From positions 1 through 64,000 of the forward strand of contig CAJYPK010000010.1 in assembly GCA_913776615.1 (NCBI GenBank): 64,000 bases of DNA, in the 5' to 3' direction. A program made the position numbers and the translations under genes. This DNA is from an uncultured Hymenobacter sp. (GTDB lineage Bacteria > Bacteroidota > Bacteroidia > Cytophagales > Hymenobacteraceae). The notes under the pieces were generated by a model that was not told where the DNA came from, ran no database searches, and was given only the letters and a program-made list of their open reading frames with translations. Of the stretch, positions 24,380 to 32,782 are shown piece by piece (positions within the stretch are counted from its first letter, which is position 1; every line of letters begins with the position of its first letter).

Positions 24380-26002
24380 ATGGCTGCTGCCGACTGTATT
24401 ACCCTGCCCTACGCCGCCACCGGCGCGTTTTCGGGCCTGCTAACCGACTATATCGCCGATGCACCGGCGCTAACCCCTTTCTATAATCGCCGGCCCGAGC
24501 TCGCCGCTTTCCCCGCCCAGATTGCGGAAAAGCAAGCCAGCTACTCGGCCGAGGCCCGCCAGCTACTCGTGGCCGACCTGCGCGCCCAGTACGCCGAGCT
24601 GGGCTCCGAGGTACCGCCCGCCGTGGCCGCCAATCTCGACCTGTTGGCCCGCGACACGACGTTTACCATTACCACCGGGCACCAGCTCAACCTGTTCACC
24701 GGGCCGCTGTACTTCGTCTTCAAGATCGTCTCGGCCATCAAGCTGAGTCAGGAGCTGAAGGCTGCCTACCCGCAGTACGATTTCGTGCCGGTGTACTGGC
24801 TGGCTACCGAGGACCACGACTTTGCCGAAATCAACAGCTTCCCGCTCTTCGGCAAAACGTACAGTTGGGCCGGGCCGGGCGGCGCGGCGGGTCTGGGCGG
24901 CCCCGTGGGCCGGCTGGCCCTCACCGGCCTCGACGAAGAGCTGCTGAGCCAGCTACCCGCCGAGGTACCCGCCGCCTTCCGCGACGCCTACACCGGCAGC
25001 GCCACGCTGAGCGAGGCCACGCGCCGGCTGGCTACCAGCCTCTTCGGCGAGTACGGGCTCGTGTGCCTCGACGCCGATCGGCCGGCACTAAAGCAGGCAC
25101 TCAAGCCGCTGTTGGAAAAGGAGATAAAGGAGCAGTTTTCCAACCAGGCGGTGCAGGCTACCAACGCCCGCCTCACGGCCGCTGACTACAAGCCGCAGGT
25201 GTACTCGCGCCCGCTCAACCTGTTTTTCATCACCGACGCCGGCAAGCGCGAGCGGCTGGAGCCCGACGCCGCCCCCGGTGCCGACTGCACCCAGGTAACG
25301 GTACGCGGCACGGCCCGCTGCCACTCGCAGGCCGAACTGCTGGCCCTGGCCGCCGCAGAGCCCGAGCGCTTTAGCCCCAACGTGGTGCTGCGCCCGGTGT
25401 ACCAGGAAATCCTGCTGCCTAACCTCGCCTACATCGGCGGCGGGGCCGAAGTGGCCTATTGGTTTCAGCTTAAAGATGTGTTCGCGGCGCTGGGCGTACC
25501 CTACCCCATCGTACTGCCCCGCAACTCGGCCCTGTACCTGAGCCGCGCCAACGCTGGCAAGCTCGCCAAAATGGGCCTGAGCCCGCTCGACATCTTCAAG
25601 CCGCTGGCGGAGCTGAAAAAGCAGGTCGGCGCGCAGCTGGGGCAGGAGGAAATCAGCCTGGCTGCCCAGCAACAGGCGCTGGCCGCCGCCTACGAGCAGG
25701 TGCAGGCCCTGGCCCAGCGTCTCGACCCCACGCTGGTAAAATCAGTCGCTGCCGAGGCCCAGAAGGCCGCCGGTAGCCTGGCTGGCCTCGAAAAGCGCCT
25801 CAGCAAAGCCGCCGAGGCCAAGCACGAAACGGCCTACGCCCAGCTTACGGCGCTTAAGGACAAGCTTTTCCCCGGCGGCGGCTTACAGGAGCGCACGGAT
25901 AACGTGCTCAGTATTCTGCTGAATAACCCGGGCTTTATCGAGCAGCTACTGACTTGTTTCGAGCCGCTGGCACTGAAATTTGCGGTGGTGCAGGAGGGGT
26001 AG
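24380..26002 (+). CDS. bshC: Bacillithiol biosynthesis cysteine-adding enzyme
   Basis: The protein has 540 residues, the usual BshC length, and is thought to add cysteine to glucosaminyl-malate in the last step of bacillithiol synthesis. Family stretches include TTGHQLNLFTGPLYFVFKI, PVYWLATEDHDFAEIN, VVLRPVYQEILLPNLAYIGG and AEVAYWFQLK. A C-terminal coiled coil (about 415-510) is typical. bshA and bshB are not in the window. Together with ytxJ it indicates that bacillithiol is the low-molecular-weight thiol of this organism. No partner genes lie adjacent; the upstream palindrome may insulate it from rimO. Confidence 0.92.
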   Translation: MAAADCITLPYAATGAFSGLLTDYIADAPALTPFYNRRPELAAFPAQIAEKQASYSAEARQLLVADLRAQYAELGSEVPPAVAANLDLLARDTTFTITTGHQLNLFTGPLYFVFKIVSAIKLSQELKAAYPQYDFVPVYWLATEDHDFAEINSFPLFGKTYSWAGPGGAAGLGGPVGRLALTGLDEELLSQLPAEVPAAFRDAYTGSATLSEATRRLATSLFGEYGLVCLDADRPALKQALKPLLEKEIKEQFSNQAVQATNARLTAADYKPQVYSRPLNLFFITDAGKRERLEPDAAPGADCTQVTVRGTARCHSQAELLALAAAEPERFSPNVVLRPVYQEILLPNLAYIGGGAEVAYWFQLKDVFAALGVPYPIVLPRNSALYLSRANAGKLAKMGLSPLDIFKPLAELKKQVGAQLGQEEISLAAQQQALAAAYEQVQALAQRLDPTLVKSVAAEAQKAAGSLAGLEKRLSKAAEAKHETAYAQLTALKDKLFPGGGLQERTDNVLSILLNNPGFIEQLLTCFEPLALKFAVVQEG

Positions 26003-26096
26003 GTGACTGGCTAGGTCGGCAAACAGGTAATAGCATAAATTGAAAGCTTTTCACGGCCAAGTATACCACCTACATTCGTAGCTTAAACTGAGCTTT

Positions 26097-26720
26097 ATGC
26101 ACGAGATCTTACCCTACTCAGCACCTAATAAGGGTGGTATCAATAGAACTACTCTGCTGCGGAAAATATGGACTGAACCGCAGGCAACTTTAACTTACTT
26201 AGTTGCTAATTCTATTGACGAGCACGTATCCTTGCTCTTCGTACTAGGTGGCATAGCTCGGGCCGTATCACGCGCCGCAGCGGGCGCCCCCAGCAAAACG
26301 GGAGCCTCAGCTGCGCTGCTATTTGCGGTAATCGGCGGCAGTATTTCGGGCATTATAACGTACACGGCTTACTCGTGGGCAATGAGCTTAGTCGGTGGCT
26401 GGCTGGGTGGCAAAGCCTCTACCCATCAATTCAAAATTGTACTTGGCTGGGCGCTGATACCTACTATTGCCACTCTTCTTTTCTCAGTCCCAATACTGTA
26501 TCTATTCGACGGCGCATCAGTAAGCAACTCGCTGCTCACTGACGCGCTGCTAACCGGCTGCAGTCTTGCGCAGCTAGGGCTGAGCATTTGGGCTTTTATC
26601 ATTTTGATCAAGGGGGTAATGATCATCCAGCGCTTTGAGGTCGGTCGGGCGCTGGCAAATATGGTATTACCAGGGGTAGCGGTTGTTGGAGTGATTGTAC
26701 TTATTGCCAGTTTTTGGTAG
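26097..26720 (+). CDS. Yip1-family membrane protein
   Basis: The protein has 207 residues with a short cytoplasmic N-terminus containing a W-T-E-P element (RKIWTEPQATL) and five hydrophobic segments (about 45-60, 80-105, 118-140, 150-172, 182-205). The W-x-x-P start and helix pattern match the bacterial Yip1/DUF1282 group, whose role is not established. Its codon use is noticeably more AT-rich than the neighbours, which may indicate transfer. It lies between bshC and a secreted-protein gene, with about 100 bases on each side, and seems monocistronic. Confidence 0.75.
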   Translation: MHEILPYSAPNKGGINRTTLLRKIWTEPQATLTYLVANSIDEHVSLLFVLGGIARAVSRAAAGAPSKTGASAALLFAVIGGSISGIITYTAYSWAMSLVGGWLGGKASTHQFKIVLGWALIPTIATLLFSVPILYLFDGASVSNSLLTDALLTGCSLAQLGLSIWAFIILIKGVMIIQRFEVGRALANMVLPGVAVVGVIVLIASFW

Positions 26721-26821
26721 AATTATTAAGGAGTAATCGGCGACATTCAGCATATCCTATTCCCGTTTTGCATCTACCCGAGCCCAGCGCTACCCCGGCG
26801 CTGGGCTCTTTCTTTGTGGCT

Positions 26822-27688
26822 ATGCTTCGTTCCGTGCTTCTAGCCTTTTGCCTGCTCCTATCCTCCGCTACCACCGCGCTGGCCCAGCCCATCAGCGGGC
26901 GCGTGACGGATGCCCGCACCGGCCAGCCGCTGCCGTTTGTGAATATCGGCGTGGTGGGCAAGGCGCTGGGTACCGTCAGCAACGAGCAGGGGTTGTACGG
27001 GCTGGCCTTCCAGGAAAAGCTGGCGGCCGATACGGTGCGCGTATCGTACTTGGGCTACCGGCCGCAACTGCTCACGCTGCGGCAGCTGCAAAGCCAGCCC
27101 AACCTGGCGCTGAGCCCGGCGGCAGTGGCGCTGGCCGAGGTGAGGGTGCAGGGTAAAAGCCGCGCCTGGCGCGCCCGCACGCTGGGCTTTGCCGGCACCT
27201 CCGAAAGCACGACGCTCAGCCTCGACGCCAAGGACCGGGGCGCCGAAGTCGGCACGGTTATCTACGTCAAGCGCAAGCCGACTAAGGTGCTGCAAGCCAA
27301 TTTCAACGTGGCCTACAACCGGGCGGGCGACGTCACGCTGCGGGTGAACCTCTACCGCCTCGACGCCAAGGGCCGCCCCACCAACGAGAAGCTGTTGCGC
27401 CGCGAAGTGCTTGTGCATTCGGCAGTTGCCCGCGGTCCCATCGTGGTCGACCTCACGCCCGACAACCTACTGCTGAGCGAGGACTTTTTCTTGTCGCTGG
27501 AGTGGGTGGCCGGGGCCAATGCCACTACCGTGCATAACGGCCTGGCCTTTTCGGCGGGCATCGGCTACGCCGATAACGACATTTACTACCGTGCGGCCAG
27601 CCAGGCCAGTTGGGAGCGGCTTTCGGCGGGCGCGGTACTGGCGGGCATGCAGCCCAAGCTTAGCTTTTACGTTACGGCCCAGGATTAA
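26822..27688 (+). CDS. Secreted protein with carboxypeptidase-regulatory-like domain
   Basis: The precursor has 288 residues with a signal peptide (LRSVLLAFCLLLSSATTALA). A beta-sandwich carboxypeptidase-D regulatory-like domain follows at once (PISGRVTDARTGQPLPFVNI, VSYLGYRPQLL), as in the N-terminal domain of many TonB receptors and surface proteins of this phylum. The C-terminal two thirds (DRGAEVGTVIYVKRKPTKVL, VDLTPDNLLLSEDFFLSLEW) is a conserved but functionally unassigned region in related secreted proteins. I chose the ATG at 26822 because it begins the signal peptide. The gene is probably co-transcribed with the secreted protein 15 bases downstream. Confidence 0.8.
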   Translation: MLRSVLLAFCLLLSSATTALAQPISGRVTDARTGQPLPFVNIGVVGKALGTVSNEQGLYGLAFQEKLAADTVRVSYLGYRPQLLTLRQLQSQPNLALSPAAVALAEVRVQGKSRAWRARTLGFAGTSESTTLSLDAKDRGAEVGTVIYVKRKPTKVLQANFNVAYNRAGDVTLRVNLYRLDAKGRPTNEKLLRREVLVHSAVARGPIVVDLTPDNLLLSEDFFLSLEWVAGANATTVHNGLAFSAGIGYADNDIYYRAASQASWERLSAGAVLAGMQPKLSFYVTAQD

Positions 27689-27703
27689 TTTACTGAATTT
27701 TAT

Positions 27704-28561
27704 ATGCGCTATCGCTTTTGCGCGATGCTTACGCTGCTGAGTAGCAGCGCCTTCACCGCCTTCGGTCAGGCCAGCTACGGCGGAACGGTGGGCAGTACTC
27801 CCGTGCAGCTAGCCGTGGACGACCTGACCGAAGGCCCGGTCAGCGGCGTGTATCTCTACTCCAGGTTTGGAACGCCCATCGGCCTCAAGGGCCAGCTCAC
27901 GCGGGGAACGCTCACACTCACGGAGAAAGACGCGCAGGGCAAGCCCGCCGCGACGCTCACGATACCGGCCTTTGGCACGGGCGCGGGGCAGCTGGCGGGC
28001 ACCTGGCACAATCTGGCTACCGGTAAGAGCCTGCCGATGATACTCACTGCCACCGCTAGCGATAAGCTGTTGCAAGTGGCTGCGCTCAAGGACAGCTACT
28101 TCAGAGTTCAACTCGCCGGCCAGTCGGGGGAGGCGGCCAGCCGCGTGGTCGCGGTGCAGGTGGTAGCTAAGAAAACCAATCGCCTGGTGCAGCAGCTGGC
28201 CGTGGATTGCCAGTCGCGGGGCATCAGCAGCGTGGAGGTGGGCGATTATAATTTCGACGGCCTACCCGATTTTTCCATTTTCGAAAGCAGCTACGCGGGG
28301 CCGAATACGTCGAGCCTGTATTTTTTATACGACCCGGTCCGGCGGCAATTCGTGAACAGCGGCTTTACGGGCGTATCGCTCGAATTCGACACGAAAAAGA
28401 AGCGCGTATACGAGCGCAACTCCTGCTGCGCCGGCACCTCGGTAACGGCGGCTGAGTACAAAGTAGTGCAGAATAAGCTGGTGGCCGTAGCTCGGCACTG
28501 CTACCGCTGGGACGAGAAAAAGCAGGCCCTGGTCGAGCGTAAGCTTAGCGCCTGCCAGTAA
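27704..28561 (+). CDS. Secreted protein, XAC2610-like, function unknown
   Basis: The precursor has 285 residues with a signal peptide (CAMLTLLSSSAFTAFG). An N-terminal half of probable beta strands (GLKGQLTRGTLTLTEKD) is followed by a Ca-binding-like element (VEVGDYNFDGLPDFSIFES, a D-x-N-x-D-G-x-x-D loop). The region after it (SSLYFLYDPVRRQFVNSGFT) resembles the XAC2610-type domain. A paired Cys (SCCAG) and a C-terminal Cys occur. The family role is unknown to me. It starts 15 bases after the previous secreted-protein gene, so a two-gene operon is likely, and the folate enzyme gene follows after 15 bases. Confidence 0.7.
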   Translation: MRYRFCAMLTLLSSSAFTAFGQASYGGTVGSTPVQLAVDDLTEGPVSGVYLYSRFGTPIGLKGQLTRGTLTLTEKDAQGKPAATLTIPAFGTGAGQLAGTWHNLATGKSLPMILTATASDKLLQVAALKDSYFRVQLAGQSGEAASRVVAVQVVAKKTNRLVQQLAVDCQSRGISSVEVGDYNFDGLPDFSIFESSYAGPNTSSLYFLYDPVRRQFVNSGFTGVSLEFDTKKKRVYERNSCCAGTSVTAAEYKVVQNKLVAVARHCYRWDEKKQALVERKLSACQ

Positions 28562-28576
28562 GTTATCGCCCCGCTC

Positions 28577-29164
28577 ATGCTCACTAAGAACGACCTACGC
28601 CGCGCCGCGCTCGCTCGCCGCCAAGCGCTCACCCACGCCGAGGTGGCCCAGCGTAGCCAGCAGCTGGCCGCCCACCTGTTTCAGTATTTTCCGGTGGCGC
28701 AGTGGCGCTGGCTGCACACTTTTCTACCCTTAGCCAGGAAAAACGAGCCCGATACCGGGCCGATAATCCGGCAAATCTGGGCGGGACCGCCAGCCCCGCG
28801 CCTGGCCGCGCCCGTGGTGCAGCCCGATGGCATTACCCTGAAACACTACGCCTTGACGCCCGATACGCCGCTGCTCCCCAGCCGCTGGGGCATCCCGGAG
28901 CCGCTGGCCGACCCGGCGACGGAGGTCGTGCCCGCGCAGCTCGACGCGGTACTGGTGCCGCTGCTGGCCTGCGACCGGCAGGGCCAGCGCGTAGGCTACG
29001 GCGGGGGGTTCTACGACCGGTTTCTGGCCGAGTGCCGGCCCGGGACGCTCTTCATCGGCGTGACCATCCTGGACGACGAGCCGGTAGCCGCCCTGGCCGA
29101 CGTGCTACCCACCGACGTGCCGCTGCACGCCTGCCTCACGCCGGGCGGGGTGTGGAATTTTTAG
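28577..29164 (+). CDS. 5-formyltetrahydrofolate cyclo-ligase
   Basis: The protein has 195 residues and is an ATP-dependent enzyme that converts 5-formyl-THF to 5,10-methenyl-THF in folate salvage. The N-terminal basic part (KNDLRRAALARRQAL) contacts ATP. The C-terminal P-loop-like signature VGYGGGFYDRFLAE is diagnostic, and the segment WGIPEP is conserved. It lies 15 bases after the preceding gene on the same strand, so it may be the last gene of that transcript. The N-terminal part is shorter than in Escherichia coli homologues but complete for this phylum. Confidence 0.9.
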   Translation: MLTKNDLRRAALARRQALTHAEVAQRSQQLAAHLFQYFPVAQWRWLHTFLPLARKNEPDTGPIIRQIWAGPPAPRLAAPVVQPDGITLKHYALTPDTPLLPSRWGIPEPLADPATEVVPAQLDAVLVPLLACDRQGQRVGYGGGFYDRFLAECRPGTLFIGVTILDDEPVAALADVLPTDVPLHACLTPGGVWNF

Positions 29165-29253
29165 GGGCCGGGCATCGGGAGAGTAGCCGCCGCTTCAGGT
29201 AGCGTCGCTAAGTGGCGACGCGGGTAGCGGCCTCACTCCCAAATTTTTCTAGC

Positions 29254-29787
29254 ATGGCTGCCCTCGAACCCGCCGCCCCCAAAACCGGCAAGAAACCCCG
29301 CGCCCGCAAGCGCAGCTTCCGCCTCGACATGACGCCGATGGTGGACCTGGCCTTCCTGCTGCTCACGTTCTTTATGCTGACGACCACCTTCGCCAAGCCC
29401 AACGTGATGCAGCTCACGATGCCGGTGAAACCGAAACCGGGCGATACCGAGACGCCGATCCGCCAGTCCAGCGCCATGACCATCGTGCTCGGCGGGGGGC
29501 ACCAGGTTTACTATTACTTCGGCCTGAGTGCGCCCGGCGACCCCAGCGTACCGGTGCCCGCGCTGCACACTACCAATTTTGGCCCGCAAGGCATTCGGCA
29601 AGCCCTGCTGGCACGGGGCCAGCAGCAGCCTGCGCCGATAGTGCTCATCAAGGCCGGCCCGCGAGCGAAGTACAGCGACATGGTCGATATTCTGGACGAA
29701 ATGAATATCACCAACCAGAAAAGATACGCCCTCACCGCCCTCGCACCCGCCGACCGGCAGCTACTGCCAGCCGCCGAGCAGCCGTAA
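29254..29787 (+). CDS. exbD: ExbD-type biopolymer transport protein
   Basis: The protein has 177 residues. A basic N-terminus (KTGKKPRARKRSFRLDMTPM) leads into one membrane helix (VDLAFLLLTFFMLTTTF) that holds the essential Asp of the proton path, in the family context DMTPMVDLAFLLLTFF. The periplasmic domain (about 60-175) ends with MVDILDEMNITNQKRYAL. ExbD works with ExbB to power TonB-dependent receptors such as the SusC-like protein of this window. exbB is not next to it. A diverged second copy follows 450 bases downstream. I chose the ATG at 29254 because upstream codons are not conserved. Confidence 0.88.
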   Translation: MAALEPAAPKTGKKPRARKRSFRLDMTPMVDLAFLLLTFFMLTTTFAKPNVMQLTMPVKPKPGDTETPIRQSSAMTIVLGGGHQVYYYFGLSAPGDPSVPVPALHTTNFGPQGIRQALLARGQQQPAPIVLIKAGPRAKYSDMVDILDEMNITNQKRYALTALAPADRQLLPAAEQP

Positions 29788-29954
29788 GCAGCTGCTTCAT
29801 GCAGTGATAATGAGCGCCGTGATAGCTTTAGCGCGGCCTGCTGATAGTGAGCTTACTCGTTTGGGTGGCATATGATTTTTACCCAGGTAGTGCTCTGTAA
29901 ATCAATCCTCTATGAAGCTGCTTAAATTATCACTACCCATCTAAAAACCGTTTA

Positions 29955-30030
29955 TGCTTGCGAGCGAGGCAATCACACCCAAACAGCTAGGCTTAACAGG
30001 TGCGATTGCTTCGCTGCGCTCGCAATGACA
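29955..30030. repeat. GTCATTGCGAGC-type palindrome
   Basis: The left half (GCTTGCGAGCGAGGCAATCA) and right half (GCGATTGCTTCGCTGCGCTC, then GCAATGAC) form a diverged inverted repeat of the widespread GTCATTGCGAGCGAAG kind. A cleaner copy lies at 35734-35836. It sits in the 452-base gap between the two ExbD genes, which holds no other gene that I can see. Confidence 0.8.
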
Positions 30031-30083
30031 GCTAGTTGTGCTAACTTAAAACAGCTTCTAAGACTACCGTCAATAACCCGTCG

Positions 30084-30174
30084 GTCATGCTGAGCCTGCC
30101 GAAGCATCTCGCTCGCTTCACTTAACGAGATAGTTAGTGCAGCACGCGAGATACTGCGGCGGGCGCAGCATGAC
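30084..30174. repeat. GTCATGCTGAGC-type palindrome
   Basis: The left half begins GTCATGCTGAGCCTGCCGAA and the right half ends GCAGCATGAC, with diverged pairing between. It is a third copy of the family at 10291 and 24203, 54 bases after a copy of the other palindrome family. Confidence 0.78.
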
Positions 30175-30239
30175 AGACAAATGGGATAATGCGTTTCGCC
30201 AAACATTTATACGCGCACAAACTACTCAATCTACCCGCC

Positions 30240-30725
30240 ATGAATGTTGTATTTACCCCTATTTCCCGCAAAGCGAAATGGCGGCTGGGGCTACTAGCTG
30301 TAGTAGGAATCGTGGTACTACTACCTGCGTTGTTCTTAGTGGCCGGCACTTTTGCGAAGCCCCAGGAAGTGCAACTAGCGTTGCCTGCCGGCGCGGCTTC
30401 GACCCCGGTGGGCGCGCCCGCCGAGGCCCTCACCATCTTACTGGGCAGTGGCCACCAGCTGCATTACTATTTAGGCACGGCGACTCCAACAACAGCTGCT
30501 GATTTGCATACAGTTGCACCAGATCGGCCTATTCGCCAGATCGTGCAAGCCTGGCAGCGGCAGCACGGCAAGGCCACTGTTTTTATCAAGCCAACTGCGC
30601 ACACCAGCTACAAGGCGATGGTTGATATGCTGGACGAGCTGAACATCGTCGGCCAGCGCAGCTACGCGGTGGAGACCCCCACGGCTGCCGACCGCCAGCT
30701 GCTACTCGCCGTCGAGCAGCGTTAG
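30240..30725 (+). CDS. Diverged ExbD paralogue lacking the membrane Asp
   Basis: The protein has 161 residues. From AGTFAKPQEVQLALP to the end it parallels the ExbD gene upstream (GSGHQLHYYLGT vs GGGHQVYYYFGL; MVDMLDELNIVGQRSYAV vs MVDILDEMNITNQKRYAL; ADRQLLLAVEQ vs ADRQLLPAAEQ). The membrane helix is different: RKAKWRLGLLAVVGIVVLLP has no Asp where ExbD has the catalytic VDLAF. It therefore cannot conduct protons in the usual way. It may be an accessory or regulatory subunit of the ExbB/D complex, or a decaying duplicate, but the frame is intact. Its stop overlaps the stop of the convergent gene by two bases. Confidence 0.78.
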   Translation: MNVVFTPISRKAKWRLGLLAVVGIVVLLPALFLVAGTFAKPQEVQLALPAGAASTPVGAPAEALTILLGSGHQLHYYLGTATPTTAADLHTVAPDRPIRQIVQAWQRQHGKATVFIKPTAHTSYKAMVDMLDELNIVGQRSYAVETPTAADRQLLLAVEQR

Positions 30726-31252
30726 CGCCGCAGCGCCCGCACCGCCTCGATGCGGGCCTGCCCCCAGGGCGCGATGCTAACTTGCACGCGCAGCGGCGGG
30801 CCGGTTTTGGCCAGGCGCAGGGGGCTGTCGCCGGGCACGTAGTAGCGCTCCAGGTTGTAACGCAAACCTAACGTGCGGGGATACACGTCGGTAACCCAGC
30901 CGCGCAGCACGGCCTGGTCGGCGGTGGGCTTAGGCTCCTGGGCGTACACGCCGGCCACGGTGGCGAGGCTATCGGGGCCGGGGGCCAACAGCACGTACAC
31001 GGCCTGGCGACGCTGGGGCGGGCTCGCCCCGCGCCAGGCCGTGAGCGGCGCCTCGGCGGCGGTATAGCGCAGGCGCACAAAGCTTTCGTACTGCAAGCCG
31101 TGCAAATCGACGGGCTGGGTGGCCAGCGCGATGTGCCGCCCGTAGGCCGTAGTGGCGTAGCCCGCACCAGCCACGCCCAGCACGTAGAGTACCTGGGCGG
31201 CTACCAGTAGCCGCAGCAACAGGCGGTGAGAGGGAGTCGAACGCGTGAGCAT
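30722..31252 (-). CDS. GDYXXLXY-type membrane-anchored protein (partner of DUF2157)
   Basis: The protein has 176 residues with one N-terminal membrane helix (about 10-32). A following block PVDLHGLQYESFVRLRYTA corresponds to the PxDxRDLLRGDYVxLxY signature of the GDYXXLXY family, though here GDY is replaced by ESF. The rest is an extracytoplasmic domain. Such genes commonly follow a DUF2157 membrane protein gene, and here the start overlaps the DUF2157 stop (ATGA), so the two are translationally coupled. The function of the pair is unknown. Confidence 0.72.
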   Translation of the reverse strand: MLTRSTPSHRLLLRLLVAAQVLYVLGVAGAGYATTAYGRHIALATQPVDLHGLQYESFVRLRYTAAEAPLTAWRGASPPQRRQAVYVLLAPGPDSLATVAGVYAQEPKPTADQAVLRGWVTDVYPRTLGLRYNLERYYVPGDSPLRLAKTGPPLRVQVSIAPWGQARIEAVRALRR

Positions 31253-32523
31253 CAGCGAGCGGGGCCGTTTTCGGAGGAGGAAGGAAGCGCGGGCGTGGCC
31301 CCCACGGTGGAGGCCACGCCCGCCGCCAGGCGCTGGGCATTGCGCCGGCGCAGGTACCAGCTGAGGCTCAGCAGCAATACGCCGCCAATCAGGAAGAACA
31401 GCGACTTATCGAGGAAGGCCCAGGTGAGCTTGAAATACGCGACCATCGTGGCGACGACGAACAGCACAGTGCCCAGCGTAAGCTGCTCGGCCTCGCCCGA
31501 GCGGTGGGCGCGGGCCAGCACCGAGCCGGCGTGGGCGTACAGCACCACCAGCGTGGCTACGGCCAGCGGCAGCCCGCCCGGCAGGTAGAAGCCCGGTAGC
31601 AGCAGCAGCCAGTCGGGCAGCGAGGCCAGCCGGCCTAGCTGCCGCTTGCCCAGCACCGACAGGGCGAACACGGCCGCCAGCGCGCCCAGGTAGGCCAGCA
31701 CGGGCGGGCGCAGCAGCCCGGCGTATTGGTCGGTTTCGCCGAAAAGGGCCAGGCCCAGGGCAAACAGATAAGCCGCCACCAGCGGCGGGCCTTGCAGGGC
31801 GCGGGCGGCCGGGCGGTCGCGGTGCCAGTCGCCCGCCGCGTACACGAGCATGGCCGGGATAAAAAACCAGGTGATCTTACTGTGCGAGAGCGCCACCCAC
31901 AGCGCCGCCTGCCACAGCAGCCCCACGGCCAGCACCGAGGCCACCACCGGGTGGGGCCGCCGCCACCAGCGGTAGCCGCCGCCCAGCGCCACCAGCCCGA
32001 CGGTAGCGTAGCTGAAGAGCCCCAGCGCCTGGGTGCAGTAGGTTTGCACCGCGGCCCCGATGATAATCGGCAGCAGCGTCAATGCCTGGCTATTATACAG
32101 ATAGCTCAGCAGCACGCCCACTACCACCCAGGCCAGCAGTCCGCTGACATCGTACCCCACCAACTGATACAGCTGGCTCGTGAGGATGATGCTTACTCCG
32201 AACAAAACCAGCCCCAGACCGATCAGCCCGTGGCCCAGCCGTCGGTTGCCCCGCCGCAAGAAGTATTCTCCCCCCGCGTAGGCGGCCAGCAGGCTTCCCA
32301 GCAATAGCCCCAGCCGCAGGGCCGTGGGCAGGCTCGGCCAGTTGGCGGCCACTACGCTCAAGGCGCTCAGGCCCACCAGGATGCTACCTAGCAGCGGCAG
32401 CAGGCCCACGGCCTGCACGGCCTCGGGCGGGTAGCGAGCCAGCAGGCGCTCGCGCTGGGCCTCGGTGATGATGCCCTCGGCCACCCAGGCGGGGCTTTCG
32501 GTTTCGAGAAATTTATGACTCAT
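31252..32523 (-). CDS. DUF2157 membrane protein
   Basis: The protein has 423 residues. A soluble N-terminal piece of about 40 residues (AWVAEGIITEAQRERLLAR, the DUF2157 recognition stretch) is followed by about a dozen hydrophobic segments to the C-terminus, ending in a short basic tail. The family is widespread in the cytoplasmic membrane and has no assigned activity. The gene is coupled through an ATGA overlap to the GDYXXLXY-type gene. It is 15 bases downstream of the zinc-ribbon gene on the same strand, so mnmD, the zinc-ribbon gene, DUF2157 and the partner gene may form one transcript. Confidence 0.85.
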   Translation of the reverse strand: MSHKFLETESPAWVAEGIITEAQRERLLARYPPEAVQAVGLLPLLGSILVGLSALSVVAANWPSLPTALRLGLLLGSLLAAYAGGEYFLRRGNRRLGHGLIGLGLVLFGVSIILTSQLYQLVGYDVSGLLAWVVVGVLLSYLYNSQALTLLPIIIGAAVQTYCTQALGLFSYATVGLVALGGGYRWWRRPHPVVASVLAVGLLWQAALWVALSHSKITWFFIPAMLVYAAGDWHRDRPAARALQGPPLVAAYLFALGLALFGETDQYAGLLRPPVLAYLGALAAVFALSVLGKRQLGRLASLPDWLLLLPGFYLPGGLPLAVATLVVLYAHAGSVLARAHRSGEAEQLTLGTVLFVVATMVAYFKLTWAFLDKSLFFLIGGVLLLSLSWYLRRRNAQRLAAGVASTVGATPALPSSSENGPAR

Positions 32524-32538
32524 GCGGGGGAGCGGTGG

Positions 32539-32778
32539 CTAGCGAGGACTCAGCAGACTACCCAGCAGGCCGCCCGTGTGGTGGTACCAGTCTTCGTGTG
32601 GCGAGAAGGTATGACAAACCAGGCATTGCGTGTCGAGCCAGCGGTGCTGGCAGTCGGGGCACACCCCGACGGTATCGAACGTGTTCCAGCGGCAGCCGCA
32701 GCTGCACTGCCAGTAGGCCTTGGCGGCGGGCTGCCATTTGCACTGGGGGCACGCTATGTTGACGGTAGCTGAAGCCAT
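32539..32778 (-). CDS. Small zinc-ribbon protein
   Basis: The protein has 79 residues with four Cys pairs of the C-x-x-C type or close to it (CPQC; CSCGC; CPDC; CLVC), enough to bind two zinc ions. Aromatic residues alternate between the ribbons. The start at 32778 (MASATVNIACPQC) lies 4 bases after the mnmD stop, so the gene is co-transcribed and probably translationally coupled with mnmD. No enzymatic domain is present. Role unknown. Confidence 0.72.
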   Translation of the reverse strand: MASATVNIACPQCKWQPAAKAYWQCSCGCRWNTFDTVGVCPDCQHRWLDTQCLVCHTFSPHEDWYHHTGGLLGSLLSPR

Positions 32779-32782
32779 CGGA

